From: DRQF01 sp964559135
GTDB lineage: Bacteria; Planctomycetota; GCA-002687715; DRQF01
Direction of reading: 5' to 3'
Assembly (NCBI GenBank): GCA_964559135.1
Contig: CAZLGG010000035.1
Span: 1-36,139, forward strand
DNA length: 36,139 nt
Position 1 is the first letter of the stretch, and the number at the start of each line of letters is the position of its first letter. Of the stretch, positions 13,585 to 22,184 are shown in pieces. The notes below the pieces were generated by a model. That model was not told the DNA's origin. It saw only the letters and a list, made by a program, of their open reading frames with translations, and did not search any database. The position numbers and the translations under genes are program-made.

Positions 13585-16080
13585 ATGACCCACGGACAGG
13601 ACTCCCTGAGCGACGATTCCGGAGCCGCTTCGAGCCCGGAGGACGCGACGACCCCAGACGAGACCTTGGTCCTCGGCTCCACTCCCCTCTCGGAGGCCAC
13701 GGGCTCCCCGACCGGGGAAGAAACGACGGGACCTGGCTCCATTCATGACGCTCTGCGCCGAGAAGGGTTCCGGGTGATCCGGGAACTCGGTCGCGGCGGC
13801 ATGGGCGTCGTGTACCTGGCTGAAGAAGTCCACCTTCATCGACGGGTGGCCGTCAAGGTCCTCCCCTTCGGAGCAGGCCAGTCGCCCGACCTCCTCGCTC
13901 GATTTCACCGGGAAGCCGAAGCGGCTTCTCGTCTCGATCATCCGAATCTCTGCGGCGTGCTCCGAACCGGAACATCGAACGGTTTGTGCTGGATCGCGAT
14001 GCGTTACGTCCCCGGACGCAGCGTCGCGGAGCATCTGAACACACTACGAGAGAACGGTACCTCCGCGACGCCTCTGAGGAGGTCGTCACGAGGCCCGAGT
14101 CGTTTTCGGAGAGCGGTCGAGCTCGTGGAAACGATCGCCCGGGCACTCCACTACGCCCACGAACACGGCATCGTCCACCGCGATCTGAAGCCCGGTAACG
14201 TGATGATCTCACCGGAGGGAGAACCCGTCGTCCTCGACTTCGGATTGGCGCGAGACCTCAGCGCCGAGGACGGCGGCCTGACTCAATCCGGGGATGTCAT
14301 CGGAACTCCCTACTACATGTCTCCCGAACAGATTCGGGGAGAAGCCCGCCTCATCAACCGCCAAAGCGACGTCTGGTCGATGGGGGTCATGCTCTTTGAA
14401 CTCCTGGCCCTCGAGCGCCCCTTCGAAGCCGCCACCCGAGAGGGGCTCTATCGCGCCATCCTCTCCCGAGAGCCACGCTCCTTGAGAGCCGCAGCCGGCG
14501 ACATTCCCAAGGACCTGGCTACGATCGTGGAGACGGCCCTCGCCAAGGAGCCCCAGCGACGATACGCGTCGGCGGAGGCGCTGGCGGAAGATCTCCGAGC
14601 CTTTCTCGACATTCGCCCCATCTCTGCCCGTCGGCTCGGTCCCGTGGGGCGCTGCTGGCGCTTCGCCAGACGACGGAAGGCTCAAGCGGCCCTCATCGTC
14701 CTCTGCGTCGTCGCCGTCCCTCTCCTCACGATCCTCGGCATCACGCGGCTGCGTGATGCGGCCACACTCGATCGGCTTCGCATCAAGGCCCGGACGGCCG
14801 TCGTCGCAGGTCTCGATGCCCGGCGTCCCGCGGCCGCGCGCGCGGCCCTCCTCGAGCTGAGACAACTCGCTCCCCGCGATCCGGATCTGGAAGACTTCAG
14901 CGCTCGACTCGATGCCCTGAGTCGCATCCAGGACGCCGCAACTCTCGCTCTCGATCGTGACAGCGACCCGGGCGGCGCGCTGGCGCGGGCCCGTCTCGAC
15001 CCTCTCAGGAAGGAGTTTCCGGAGCGCATCGAGCCGGCCATGTTCATCGCGTACCTCGCCCTGTTGGCGGGCGACGAGCAGGCGGCACGCAAGACCTTCG
15101 ACGGCATCGACGGTGCGGGCCCATTCCTGCGCATCCTCGACGGCGCCGAGGCCGCGCGGGGTCGACTTCAACAGCTGTTTTCGGCTCTCGTCCTGTCCGC
15201 GAGGGGGCAACCCCGTCGCGCACTGCGGGTCCTGGAGCGCCAGATCGAAGCCTCCCCGACGGATCACCTGGCATGCTGGGCCGCCGCCGAACAGGCCACG
15301 CGCATCCAGGACTACCACACGGCCCTGGCCCTGGCCGGCCGCGCCCGATCCCTCATCGGGACCCTCAGTCCCGTGCAGTTGGGTCGCTATTCCGTGCATC
15401 TTCGCCGCGCGGGCCTGGTCGATGAGGGCCTGGCCGTGGCCGAGGAAGCTTTGTCCCTCTCCCCGGACGATCCCGTCATCCGGCTGGACCGGGCAAGCGC
15501 CCTGGCGGACGCGAACAGGCGAGAGGATTCCGCGAAGGCTTTTGATGACCTCCTCGCCGACGTTCCGGACTTCGGCCGGGCCTGGTGGGCCAAGTCCTCC
15601 CTATCACTCGAGGAGGGGCATACGACTCTCGCCGTCGAGGAAGCCCGACGCGGGGTACGGTTTGCGCCGAAGGACCCCGAAGCCTGGCTCGCTCTCGGCA
15701 ACGCCCTCGTTGCCGATCATCGGGACGAGGAGGCTCTTGCCCCCTTGGAGAAGGCCATCCGACTGCGCGGCAACTTCATCTATGCCATGAACTCCTTGGC
15801 GTCCGTGTTCCGGTCCCTCCAACGCTTCGACGAGTCACAGGCGCTTTTCGATCGAATCCTCGAACTGCGTCCGTCCTACGCGGAGGCTCACTACAATCTG
15901 GGGCTCCTGCATTGGGCGCGCGGGGATCGAAGCCGCGGCCACGGCCTTCGAACGGGCACACGCCTTGAATCGGAAGGAACCGATCTTCATGTTGAAACTC
16001 GGCACGATCGAATTGGACCGCGAACACCCGAAGAAGGCCGAGGTCTGGTACAAACGTGTTCTCGAGATCGATCCCACTGA
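13585..16080 (+). CDS. Membrane Ser/Thr protein kinase with TPR tail (5' part, frameshifted)
   Basis: An eukaryotic-like protein kinase. An acidic, Ser/Thr-rich linker (1-55) is followed by the kinase domain (about 62-345): Gly-rich loop LGRGGMGVVY (68-77), VAVK (K91), HRDLKPGN (198-205, D200), DFG (218-220), SPEQ (246-249) and SDVWSMG. All catalytic residues are present. A basic stretch and one membrane helix (about 368-387) then lead to an extracytoplasmic TPR array. The real frame ends near 15925 (residue 780), inside a TPR helix pair; the last 51 residues to the stop at 16080 are out-of-frame and have no TPR character. The TPR array resumes in another frame from 15926, so this and the next entry are one broken gene of about 1,050 residues. 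Start ATG 13585 has no strong ribosome site; coupling to the macro gene is likely. Confidence 0.88.
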   Translation: MTHGQDSLSDDSGAASSPEDATTPDETLVLGSTPLSEATGSPTGEETTGPGSIHDALRREGFRVIRELGRGGMGVVYLAEEVHLHRRVAVKVLPFGAGQSPDLLARFHREAEAASRLDHPNLCGVLRTGTSNGLCWIAMRYVPGRSVAEHLNTLRENGTSATPLRRSSRGPSRFRRAVELVETIARALHYAHEHGIVHRDLKPGNVMISPEGEPVVLDFGLARDLSAEDGGLTQSGDVIGTPYYMSPEQIRGEARLINRQSDVWSMGVMLFELLALERPFEAATREGLYRAILSREPRSLRAAAGDIPKDLATIVETALAKEPQRRYASAEALAEDLRAFLDIRPISARRLGPVGRCWRFARRRKAQAALIVLCVVAVPLLTILGITRLRDAATLDRLRIKARTAVVAGLDARRPAAARAALLELRQLAPRDPDLEDFSARLDALSRIQDAATLALDRDSDPGGALARARLDPLRKEFPERIEPAMFIAYLALLAGDEQAARKTFDGIDGAGPFLRILDGAEAARGRLQQLFSALVLSARGQPRRALRVLERQIEASPTDHLACWAAAEQATRIQDYHTALALAGRARSLIGTLSPVQLGRYSVHLRRAGLVDEGLAVAEEALSLSPDDPVIRLDRASALADANRREDSAKAFDDLLADVPDFGRAWWAKSSLSLEEGHTTLAVEEARRGVRFAPKDPEAWLALGNALVADHRDEEALAPLEKAIRLRGNFIYAMNSLASVFRSLQRFDESQALFDRILELRPSYAEAHYNLGLLHWARGDRSRGHGLRTGTRLESEGTDLHVETRHDRIGPRTPEEGRGLVQTCSRDRSH

Positions 16081-16741
16081 AAACGAGGCGCTGACCAACC
16101 TCTCCATCATCGCCGCCCAACGTGGAGAAAAAGAGGTCGCTCTCGACTATGCCAGGCGCGCCGTCGAAGCCTCCCCCGACGACGTCGCCTGCCTTCGCAA
16201 CCTCGCGAGCGCGCAGCTCCAGATGGGCCACGTGTCGGAAGCGACGGCGACGACATGGGAGTCTCTGCGGTTGGATCCGCGAAATGACGCCATCATCGTG
16301 ACCGTCGGTGTTCTCTCCCAGCTCGGGGATCCGGAATCCGCATTGGCCGCGGCCTCCCTGCTTCGCGCCCTTCACTCCCGCCACTACGCGCTGTTGGAGC
16401 CCAACCTCGCGGACACCGTGGCTCAGGCCGTTGCGGCCAAGAGTCCTCTGGCACGTCTTTGGAAAACCAGCGAGCAGACGCGGGAAGGCACTGTCTCCGC
16501 GGCGGACGCGAAGGCGGCCCTCGATGAGATCCAGATCGATTTCGCGGCCCCGCTGCCCGCTCCGGGGACACGCGACGCGATCGTCCACCGAGCTCTCCTC
16601 GAGAGCCTCCTCGAAGTGTTGCCTTTGATCGATGAGGACTCGGTAGGAAAGAAACGGATCCAAGAGCGCCTCCGGGCCCTCGACGAAGCGGCCCGCGACG
16701 CCACGCGTCAAGCCCATCGCAAGGATCGTATCAGACGATGA
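15965..16741 (+). CDS. TPR-repeat C-terminal part of the frameshifted kinase
   Basis: The 3' portion of the kinase gene in the +1-shifted frame. Homologous reading begins at 15926 with IEAAATAFERAHALNRKEP, which completes the TPR cut off in the upstream frame; the first formal start codon is TTG 15965, or ATG 15989. It holds at least three TPR-like units, including KKAEVWYKRVLEIDPTENEAL and ALDYARRAVEASPDDVACL, then a charged helical tail. Its codon use and composition match the upstream part. It has no ribosome site of its own, so separate translation is doubtful. Its stop overlaps the ferredoxin start (ATGA). Confidence 0.8.
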   Translation: MNRKEPIFMLKLGTIELDREHPKKAEVWYKRVLEIDPTENEALTNLSIIAAQRGEKEVALDYARRAVEASPDDVACLRNLASAQLQMGHVSEATATTWESLRLDPRNDAIIVTVGVLSQLGDPESALAAASLLRALHSRHYALLEPNLADTVAQAVAAKSPLARLWKTSEQTREGTVSAADAKAALDEIQIDFAAPLPAPGTRDAIVHRALLESLLEVLPLIDEDSVGKKRIQERLRALDEAARDATRQAHRKDRIRR

Positions 16742-17160
16742 ATGAACGCCCCTCAGATGATTTCGCCCGCCTTCGGGAACGCGCCGGTGAACTCGGGATC
16801 GGTGAAGCGCGGCGCCACATCTTCCTGTGTTGCGTGGCCTCCCGCCCTCGCTGCTGCACCTACGAGGAAGGCGCACGGGCCTGGGCGCACCTCAAGAAAA
16901 AGTTGAAGGATCTGGGGCTGGACGGAAAGGGCGGCGTTCTCCGAACGAAGGCGGACTGTCTCCGGATCTGCCGGGAAGGGCCCATTGCGGTGGTCTACCC
17001 CGAAGGAACCTGGTACGGCCGGTGTACGCCGGATGTTCTGGACGAAATCATCGAACGCCATTTGCTCGGAGGCGTCCCGGTGGCGCAACACATACTGACC
17101 GAAGGCCCCCTGCGAGGCGCGACACCGGATCACCCTGGGGACGAAGGGGATTTGGGATAG
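16738..17160 (+). CDS. Thioredoxin-like [2Fe-2S] ferredoxin
   Basis: A 140-residue protein of the (2Fe-2S) ferredoxin family with a thioredoxin-like fold, as in Aquifex ferredoxin and the NuoE-like clade. The fold begins RRHIFLCCVASRPRCC, continues with a long helix, and ends ADCLRICREGPIAVVYPEGTWYGRC. Candidate cluster ligands are C31/C32, C39/C40, C74 and C78, in the usual N-terminal pair plus CxxxC layout. Its cysteine count (seven) is above the minimum. Such proteins act as electron carriers or as regulatory Fe-S modules. The ATGA overlap with the preceding TPR frame suggests coupling to the kinase transcript. The last 25 residues are polar and probably disordered. Confidence 0.88.
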   Translation: MNERPSDDFARLRERAGELGIGEARRHIFLCCVASRPRCCTYEEGARAWAHLKKKLKDLGLDGKGGVLRTKADCLRICREGPIAVVYPEGTWYGRCTPDVLDEIIERHLLGGVPVAQHILTEGPLRGATPDHPGDEGDLG

Positions 17161-17163
17161 AAT
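17158..17163 (+). promoter_or_regulatory. -10-like TAGAAT upstream of the AtuA gene
   Basis: TAGAAT overlaps the ferredoxin stop codon and lies 57 bp before the AtuA start. It is embedded in the small inverted repeat GGGAT-AGA-ATCCC. A -35 box is not evident. It would allow the AtuA group to be transcribed separately from the kinase group. Confidence 0.28.
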
Positions 17164-17220
17164 CCCCCGGCTTTTGTTCTTCCGACGATGGACTCCTTCA
17201 CACCATGCTTGGAGAAAAGC

Positions 17221-18588
17221 ATGCCTGATTCCGTGTTGGTGGCGAACGGTCAGGGCTTCTGGGGCGACAGCATCCTCGGCCCTGTTCGGCTGGTGAACGA
17301 GGGTCCCCTCGACTACCTCACGCTCGACTACCTGGCCGAAGTGACGATGAGCATCATGCAGAAGCTCAAGGGCCGCGATCCGAGCAAGGGTTATGCGACC
17401 GACTTCGTGACCATGATTCGTCGCGTCATGCCCCAGTGCCGCGAGAAGGGCATCCGCATCATCGCGAACGCCGGGGGAGTCAATCCGCACGGTTGCCGCG
17501 AGGCCGTCATGGCGACGCTTGCCGACCTGGGGATGAAGGGCGTTCGCGTCGGCGTGGTCGAAGGAGATGATATCCTTCAGGACCTCCCTCGTCTGATGCA
17601 GGCGGGCCAGGAACTCACCAACATGGACACCGGCGACGCCCTGAAAACCGTCGTGGACCGCGTTCTCAGCGCCAATGTCTACATCGGGGCGGCCCCGATC
17701 GTCGAGGCCCTCGAAGACGGGGCCGACATCGTCATCACGGGTCGGGCCACCGACCCCTCCCTCGTCGTCGCCCCCTTGATCCATGAATTCGGGTGGAGCC
17801 TGGATGACTACGACCGTCTGGCGGCGGCCACGGTGGCCGGGCACATCGTGGAATGCGGCGCCCAATGCACGGGCGGCAACTTCACGGGATGGCGAGAGGT
17901 CCCCGACCTGGCCCGGATCGGATACCCGGTCATCGAAGCCCACGCCGACGGAAGCTTCGTCGTCACAAAACATGCCGGGACAGGAGGTCTGGTCAATCGC
18001 CAGACCGTCACCTCCCAGCTCGTCTATGAGATGGGAGACCCGACCGACTACATCACGCCGGACGTCATCGCCGACTTCACCTCCATCGAATTGGAGGAGT
18101 CCGGCCCCGATCGGGTATCCATCCGCGGGATTCGCGGCCGGGAGCCCACGCCCACCTACAAGGTGTCCATCTCCTATGCAGACGGTTACAAGGCCTCCGG
18201 GCAGTTGGTGATCTCCGGGCCGGATGCCGTGGAGAAGGCCCGGCTCTGCGCGAGCATCGTCTTCCAACGCCTGGAGTTGGACGGCTGTCACATTCCCGAG
18301 GACCAACGATTGGTCGAAATCCTGGGAACGAACGTCTGCTTGGCCGGAATCGCCCCCGCGCCGGAGGACCCCGCCGAGGTCGTCCTCAGGATCGGAGCCA
18401 AGGGGCACGATCGCGCCGCGATTCAGCGCTTCGGTATGGAAATCGTCCCCCTGGTGACGAGCGGCCCCCCCGGGGTGACCGGATTCGCCGGGGGACGCCC
18501 GAAGGCCACGGAGGTCATCGGCTACTGGCCCGCTCTCATCGACAAGTCTCTGATCAGCACCCGCGTCACCGTCGAGGAGGTTTCTTGA
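17221..18588 (+). CDS. AtuA-family protein (acyclic terpene utilization, DUF1446)
   Basis: A 455-residue cytosolic protein of the AtuA/DUF1446 family. Family features visible: VANGQGFWGDS at the N terminus, IANAGGVNPHGCREAV (81-96), IVITGRATDPSLV and GHIVECGAQCTGGNF. AtuA is encoded in citronellol/geraniol catabolic clusters of Pseudomonas, but its chemistry is not established. Many homologues are longer because they carry an extra C-terminal domain; here that domain is the next gene. ATG 17221 is preferred over ATG 17188 because GGAG lies 6 nt upstream and conservation starts here. It is followed by the AtuA-C and phosphate acyltransferase genes without gaps, suggesting a role in acid or acyl-CoA metabolism. 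No atuC/atuF-type carboxylase genes are present. Confidence 0.88.
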   Translation: MPDSVLVANGQGFWGDSILGPVRLVNEGPLDYLTLDYLAEVTMSIMQKLKGRDPSKGYATDFVTMIRRVMPQCREKGIRIIANAGGVNPHGCREAVMATLADLGMKGVRVGVVEGDDILQDLPRLMQAGQELTNMDTGDALKTVVDRVLSANVYIGAAPIVEALEDGADIVITGRATDPSLVVAPLIHEFGWSLDDYDRLAAATVAGHIVECGAQCTGGNFTGWREVPDLARIGYPVIEAHADGSFVVTKHAGTGGLVNRQTVTSQLVYEMGDPTDYITPDVIADFTSIELEESGPDRVSIRGIRGREPTPTYKVSISYADGYKASGQLVISGPDAVEKARLCASIVFQRLELDGCHIPEDQRLVEILGTNVCLAGIAPAPEDPAEVVLRIGAKGHDRAAIQRFGMEIVPLVTSGPPGVTGFAGGRPKATEVIGYWPALIDKSLISTRVTVEEVS

Positions 18589-18590
18589 GC

Positions 18591-18935
18591 ATGCCCCGCA
18601 TACCGCTTTCTCGCCTCGCGTACGCCCGTTCCGGAGACAAGGGCGCCGGCAGCAACGTGGGCGTCGTCGCCTTCACGCCCGAGATCTACGAGTTCCTCGA
18701 AAAGACGTTGACCACCTCCCGTGTGAAGGAGCACTTCTCCGAGATCTGCAGGGGCCCAGTCGATCGGTATGAAGCCCCGAATCTTCTCGCGCTGAACTTC
18801 ATCCTGCACGACTCTCTGGGCGGCGGCGGCTCGCAAAGTCTGAAGAGCGATGCGCAGGGCAAGACCCACGGGTTGGGGATACTCTACATGGAGCTGGACG
18901 TCCCCGAAGCATTGCGGATTCCCGACGCGGGATGA
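18591..18935 (+). CDS. AtuA C-terminal-domain-like protein
   Basis: A 114-residue protein matching the domain usually found at the C terminus of AtuA proteins. The diagnostic stretch is LAYARSGDKGAGSNVGVVAF (9-28), followed later by NLLALNFILHDSLGGGGSQSL and a final hydrophobic strand. As a separate chain it probably associates with the 455-residue AtuA protein. ATG 18591 lies 10 nt after GAGGAGG; a TTG at 18585, overlapping the AtuA stop, is an alternative. Its own stop overlaps the next start (ATGA), so the three genes are translationally coupled. Confidence 0.85.
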   Translation: MPRIPLSRLAYARSGDKGAGSNVGVVAFTPEIYEFLEKTLTTSRVKEHFSEICRGPVDRYEAPNLLALNFILHDSLGGGGSQSLKSDAQGKTHGLGILYMELDVPEALRIPDAG

Positions 18936-19882
18936 GCAGCGTTCTTGAGCGACTTCGTGACACGGCCGCCGCCTCGCCACGCCGCATCGTTCTCCCCGAA
19001 TCCAAGGATGCGCGTGTCCTCGAAGCCGCCGAGGAGTTGGCCCGTCGGGGCCTGGCCATCCCGGTTTTGATCTCGCCTCCCGACGATCGGCCCGCGCCGC
19101 CGGGAACAGAAGTCCTCTCGGCGGAGGCGATCCGCGAGGATTGCGCCGAGATCTGGCTCTCCTTGCGGGCGTCGAAGGGCGTCGAAGCAAAGATCGCACG
19201 GAGGGAACTGGAGGACCCGGTCCTCTTGGGCGCTCTCCTGGTTCGTCAGGGGCGGTGCGACGCCGGAGTCGCCGGCTCCCTGTCCCCTACGTCCTCGGTC
19301 CTCCGTGCGGGAATCCGCGCCATCGGAGTGGCACCGTCCTTCCGCATCGTTTCGAGTTTCTTCCTCATGGAGTTGGAGCGCCGGGTCCTGACCTACGCCG
19401 ATTGCGGCGTCGTTCCGAACCCCGACGCCGAACAGTTGGCGGAGATCGCACTGGCGTCGGCGGCCAGCCACGAGCGGCTCACCGGCGAGGAACCCAAGGT
19501 GGCTCTGCTCAGCTTCTCGACCCATGGCTCCGCCGAACATCCCCGCGTGGACAAGATGCGGGAAGCCCTGCGCATCCTTCGGGAACGGGCTCCTCACCTG
19601 AAGTCAGGCGGTGAACTCCAATTCGATGCCGCTTGGGACCCCCAGGTGGCGGCCCGCAAGGCGCCCGATTGCCCCGTGGCGGGCCGGGCCAACGTGTTCA
19701 TTTTTCCGGACCTCGATGCCGGGAATATCGCCTACAAGATCACGGAGAGATTGGCGGGAGCGAAGGCTCTGGGCCCCCTGATCCAGGGCCTTGCCAAGCC
19801 CTTCATGGATCTGAGCCGCGGGTGCTCGGCCGATGACATCGTGGACGTCGCCGTCATCGCCTCCGTCCTGGCGTCCGAATGA
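18932..19882 (+). CDS. pta: Phosphate acetyltransferase / phosphate acyltransferase
   Basis: A 316-residue enzyme of the phosphate acetyl/butyryltransferase family, which interconverts acyl-CoA and acyl phosphate. Family motifs: RIVLPESKDARVLEAA near the start, AGSLSPTSSVLRAGIRAIG, YADCGVVPNPDAEQLAEIA, LLSFSTHGSAEHPRVDKMREA, and the C-terminal RANVFIFPDLDAGNIAYKI followed by GPLIQGLAKPFMDLSRG. Length is that of the short (class I) Pta without the DRTGG/N-terminal domain. The strong PDLDAGNIAYK block favours acetyl over butyryl specificity, but the AtuA context leaves the acyl group open. No acetate or butyrate kinase gene is adjacent. Confidence 0.92.
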   Translation: MSSVLERLRDTAAASPRRIVLPESKDARVLEAAEELARRGLAIPVLISPPDDRPAPPGTEVLSAEAIREDCAEIWLSLRASKGVEAKIARRELEDPVLLGALLVRQGRCDAGVAGSLSPTSSVLRAGIRAIGVAPSFRIVSSFFLMELERRVLTYADCGVVPNPDAEQLAEIALASAASHERLTGEEPKVALLSFSTHGSAEHPRVDKMREALRILRERAPHLKSGGELQFDAAWDPQVAARKAPDCPVAGRANVFIFPDLDAGNIAYKITERLAGAKALGPLIQGLAKPFMDLSRGCSADDIVDVAVIASVLASE

Positions 19883-19989
19883 GTGAAAACCGCGGCCTCC
19901 GCGGCACGAAATCCCTTCCATCGAACCTCCACGCCCGCGCCATCGTTCTCTCCCTATCCCCCATGGGCTGGAAGATGCGGGCCACGGTG

Positions 19990-20018
19990 TCGTGCCAAGT
20001 TCACGGATGCCGTATCAT
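19990..20018 (+). promoter_or_regulatory. Putative sigma70-like promoter for the YdjY-queA-ligA operon
   Basis: TATCAT (20013-20018) with TCGTGC 17 bp upstream (19990-19995), in the 158-bp gap after pta. The -10 box ends 22 nt before the YdjY-protein ATG. This is the third copy of the TCGT/17 bp/TATxAT arrangement in the window. Confidence 0.35.
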
Positions 20019-20040
20019 CCCACCCTTGCAGGAGATCTGA

Positions 20041-21033
20041 ATGGGACGCAAAGCTCTGGGTATCGGTTTTCTCATCGTGGCCGCGGAATTGGCCGTCGCG
20101 CTCGTGGCGATCCTCGTTTGGATCCCCAAGCGCTTGGACACCCTTGCCGCCAAGCCGAACGATTCGGCGGCCCGACTCGAAAAGCGCATGACAGCCCTCG
20201 AGAACAAGTTGTCCGAGATCGCCTTCGCGATCGAGACGAGCCGCACGAGCGACGAGAAATCACGGGTCACGAAGGCCGACATCTCTCGACTCGCCAACAA
20301 CCTCGACGATGTCGCCACGGAGATCTACGACTTCCAAAAGAGCGTCGAGCGCAGCTTCATGACCGTCCAACGCAACATTCTCCGCCGCATCGGCAAGGGC
20401 GAAGCGCATTCCGGCAACGCTTACCCGATGGACTCGCCGAAGGCCTTGGCCGAAGCCCTTCAAAGGGACGGAGTCATCCTGGAGAAAGACAAAGGCTGTT
20501 GCCGCGTGAAAGCTGCCACGTCGAGCCCCAATCGTCCCCTCGAACTCGTGGCCGGAATTGAAGGGGGCCAGCTCTACGAATCCTTGCTCGAACTCTTCGT
20601 CAAGCCCAGCGCGTTGCGGGCCGCACTGATCGCCTTGGGCGCGCGACCGGGCGCACCGGCGCAGCCTGAAAAAAGGCTCGGCCCCACCGGCACGAGGCTC
20701 TGGCTCTACCTCCGCTGGAAAGGGCTCGAGAAACCCATCCCGGTGGAAGAATTCATTCTGAACGGACATACGGGCAAGCCGATGAAGGACCCCAAGTGGG
20801 TGTTCTCGGGCAGCACATTCGAATCCAATTTCCGCACGGGTGAGGAGTTCTACGTGCCCGACGAGTCCCGCGTGGTCATCGCCCTCACCTGGAACTTCAC
20901 CTATCAGACCGTGATCTCCTGCGACCACGAAGGCGCCGGCGACGAGTTCCTCTGGAGCGCCGACCGCGACAAACTGCCGGAGGACCCCGCGACGCCCATG
21001 GAGCTTTTGGTGTGTACCAAACCGCTTCCCTGA
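20041..21033 (+). CDS. YdjY domain-containing membrane-anchored protein
   Basis: A 330-residue protein with one N-terminal membrane helix (about 7-28), a coiled-coil region (about 40-115) and a C-terminal YdjY domain (about 145-330). The YdjY part is recognisable from LELVAGIEGGQLYESLLELFVKPSALRAALIALGARPG and the later EEFILNGHTGKPM. The domain is common in planctomycetes and has no known function; the topology puts it outside the cytoplasm. ATG 20041 has AGGAG 7 nt upstream. It is the first gene of a four-gene unit and overlaps the next gene by 22 bp. Confidence 0.85.
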   Translation: MGRKALGIGFLIVAAELAVALVAILVWIPKRLDTLAAKPNDSAARLEKRMTALENKLSEIAFAIETSRTSDEKSRVTKADISRLANNLDDVATEIYDFQKSVERSFMTVQRNILRRIGKGEAHSGNAYPMDSPKALAEALQRDGVILEKDKGCCRVKAATSSPNRPLELVAGIEGGQLYESLLELFVKPSALRAALIALGARPGAPAQPEKRLGPTGTRLWLYLRWKGLEKPIPVEEFILNGHTGKPMKDPKWVFSGSTFESNFRTGEEFYVPDESRVVIALTWNFTYQTVISCDHEGAGDEFLWSADRDKLPEDPATPMELLVCTKPLP

Positions 21034-22184
21034 GCACGATCGAGGCTGTCGTCGCCCGCACGGCACCGGCTCGCCGACGTCTCCTCCTGGGGCGCGCTCT
21101 CGTCCTCGCGCCCCCGATCCTCGGTGGAGCGCTCCTCCTGGCCATCCCGCCACTTCTCGTCGCTCACGCGCACCCTCTGTCTCCGACATTGCTCCGCTGG
21201 CATCTCCCTGTCCTCCTGGTCTCCGCTGCGGCGCTCTTTTTGGGACTGCTCTGGAAAGATCGCCCACGACCCGAGGATGGCGCTCGCGAGTTGGGACGCG
21301 TCGCCGGCGACGAGGAACGCCTGATTTCGGTGCTGTTTCCGTGGCGATCCAGTCCCATGAGCTCCCTGGTCGCGAAGCAAGTCGCGCAGCGGTCGGTTGC
21401 CTACGATCCCCGCCGGATGCCGCTTCCCCCAAAGAGCCCCATCCTCACAGCCCTCGTCCTGTTGGCTGTGGTGGCCGGCGCAGGCTGGTGGGCCGCTCCC
21501 ACGAGACGGCCTGTCGATACCGGGCACACCGCGTTGCTCCGTCGGGCGGCGGAATCCTTGGGGCTTACCGAAGAAGATGCGTCCCGCATCCTTCCCGAGG
21601 AACTGCGCCGCGCGCGGAGCCGGGACGAGGTCGTCGATGCGGCGAGGAGGATTCTCGACAAGGAATCCGCACCCGAACGGCTCTCCGTCGACGACGTGGA
21701 AGCTCTCGCCCGCGCCCTCGAAAGCGGGGACCGACCTGCGGCGCGCGACTTGGCCTCCGACTTGCTTCACGAGATGGCAAGGGCGGACCTGGACGAAGCC
21801 GCCCGATCTCGCCTCCGCCAAGCTCTCGAGAAGGCCGCAGCGACCGAATCCGATGCCAAGACCCGGGAAGCGCTCTCCTCGGCGACGAGCGGTGATCTCG
21901 GAGCCGGGTTGGCCGCGGCACTCGGGCTCGGGCGGCCAAGCGATGACGGCAACCGCCGCCTGAAACTCGAGCGCAAGAAACGCTTGGCCCTGGCCATTCT
22001 TCAAGCGGCGGGCGCCACGGGCCGTGCCACGGCGACGACCGGGCGCGACACCGCCCCCTCGGGCGAAAGAACCGCGGTCCGAGCCGTTCCCGAGGGACCC
22101 GCGCTCGTGGCCATCCCCGCGAGCGACCGAAGCATCGCTCGAAAATACCTCGAGCTTCACGGCTGGCGAGGTTCGAAGCGGTGA
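21012..22184 (+). CDS. Membrane protein with long charged helical tail
   Basis: A 390-residue protein I do not recognise with certainty. Two membrane helices near the N terminus (about 28-52 and 64-80) are followed by a conserved-looking cytosolic stretch DGARELGRVAGDEERLISVL, a third helix (about 143-161), and a long Ala/Glu/Arg-rich helical region. The pattern of paired helices plus an ARELxxxxGxxERL segment resembles DUF4175-like membrane proteins, but the match is loose. The start is GTG 21012, inside the end of the YdjY gene; the 22-bp overlap suggests translational coupling. Its stop overlaps the queA start (GTGA). Confidence 0.68.
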   Translation: MYQTASLSTIEAVVARTAPARRRLLLGRALVLAPPILGGALLLAIPPLLVAHAHPLSPTLLRWHLPVLLVSAAALFLGLLWKDRPRPEDGARELGRVAGDEERLISVLFPWRSSPMSSLVAKQVAQRSVAYDPRRMPLPPKSPILTALVLLAVVAGAGWWAAPTRRPVDTGHTALLRRAAESLGLTEEDASRILPEELRRARSRDEVVDAARRILDKESAPERLSVDDVEALARALESGDRPAARDLASDLLHEMARADLDEAARSRLRQALEKAAATESDAKTREALSSATSGDLGAGLAAALGLGRPSDDGNRRLKLERKKRLALAILQAAGATGRATATTGRDTAPSGERTAVRAVPEGPALVAIPASDRSIARKYLELHGWRGSKR

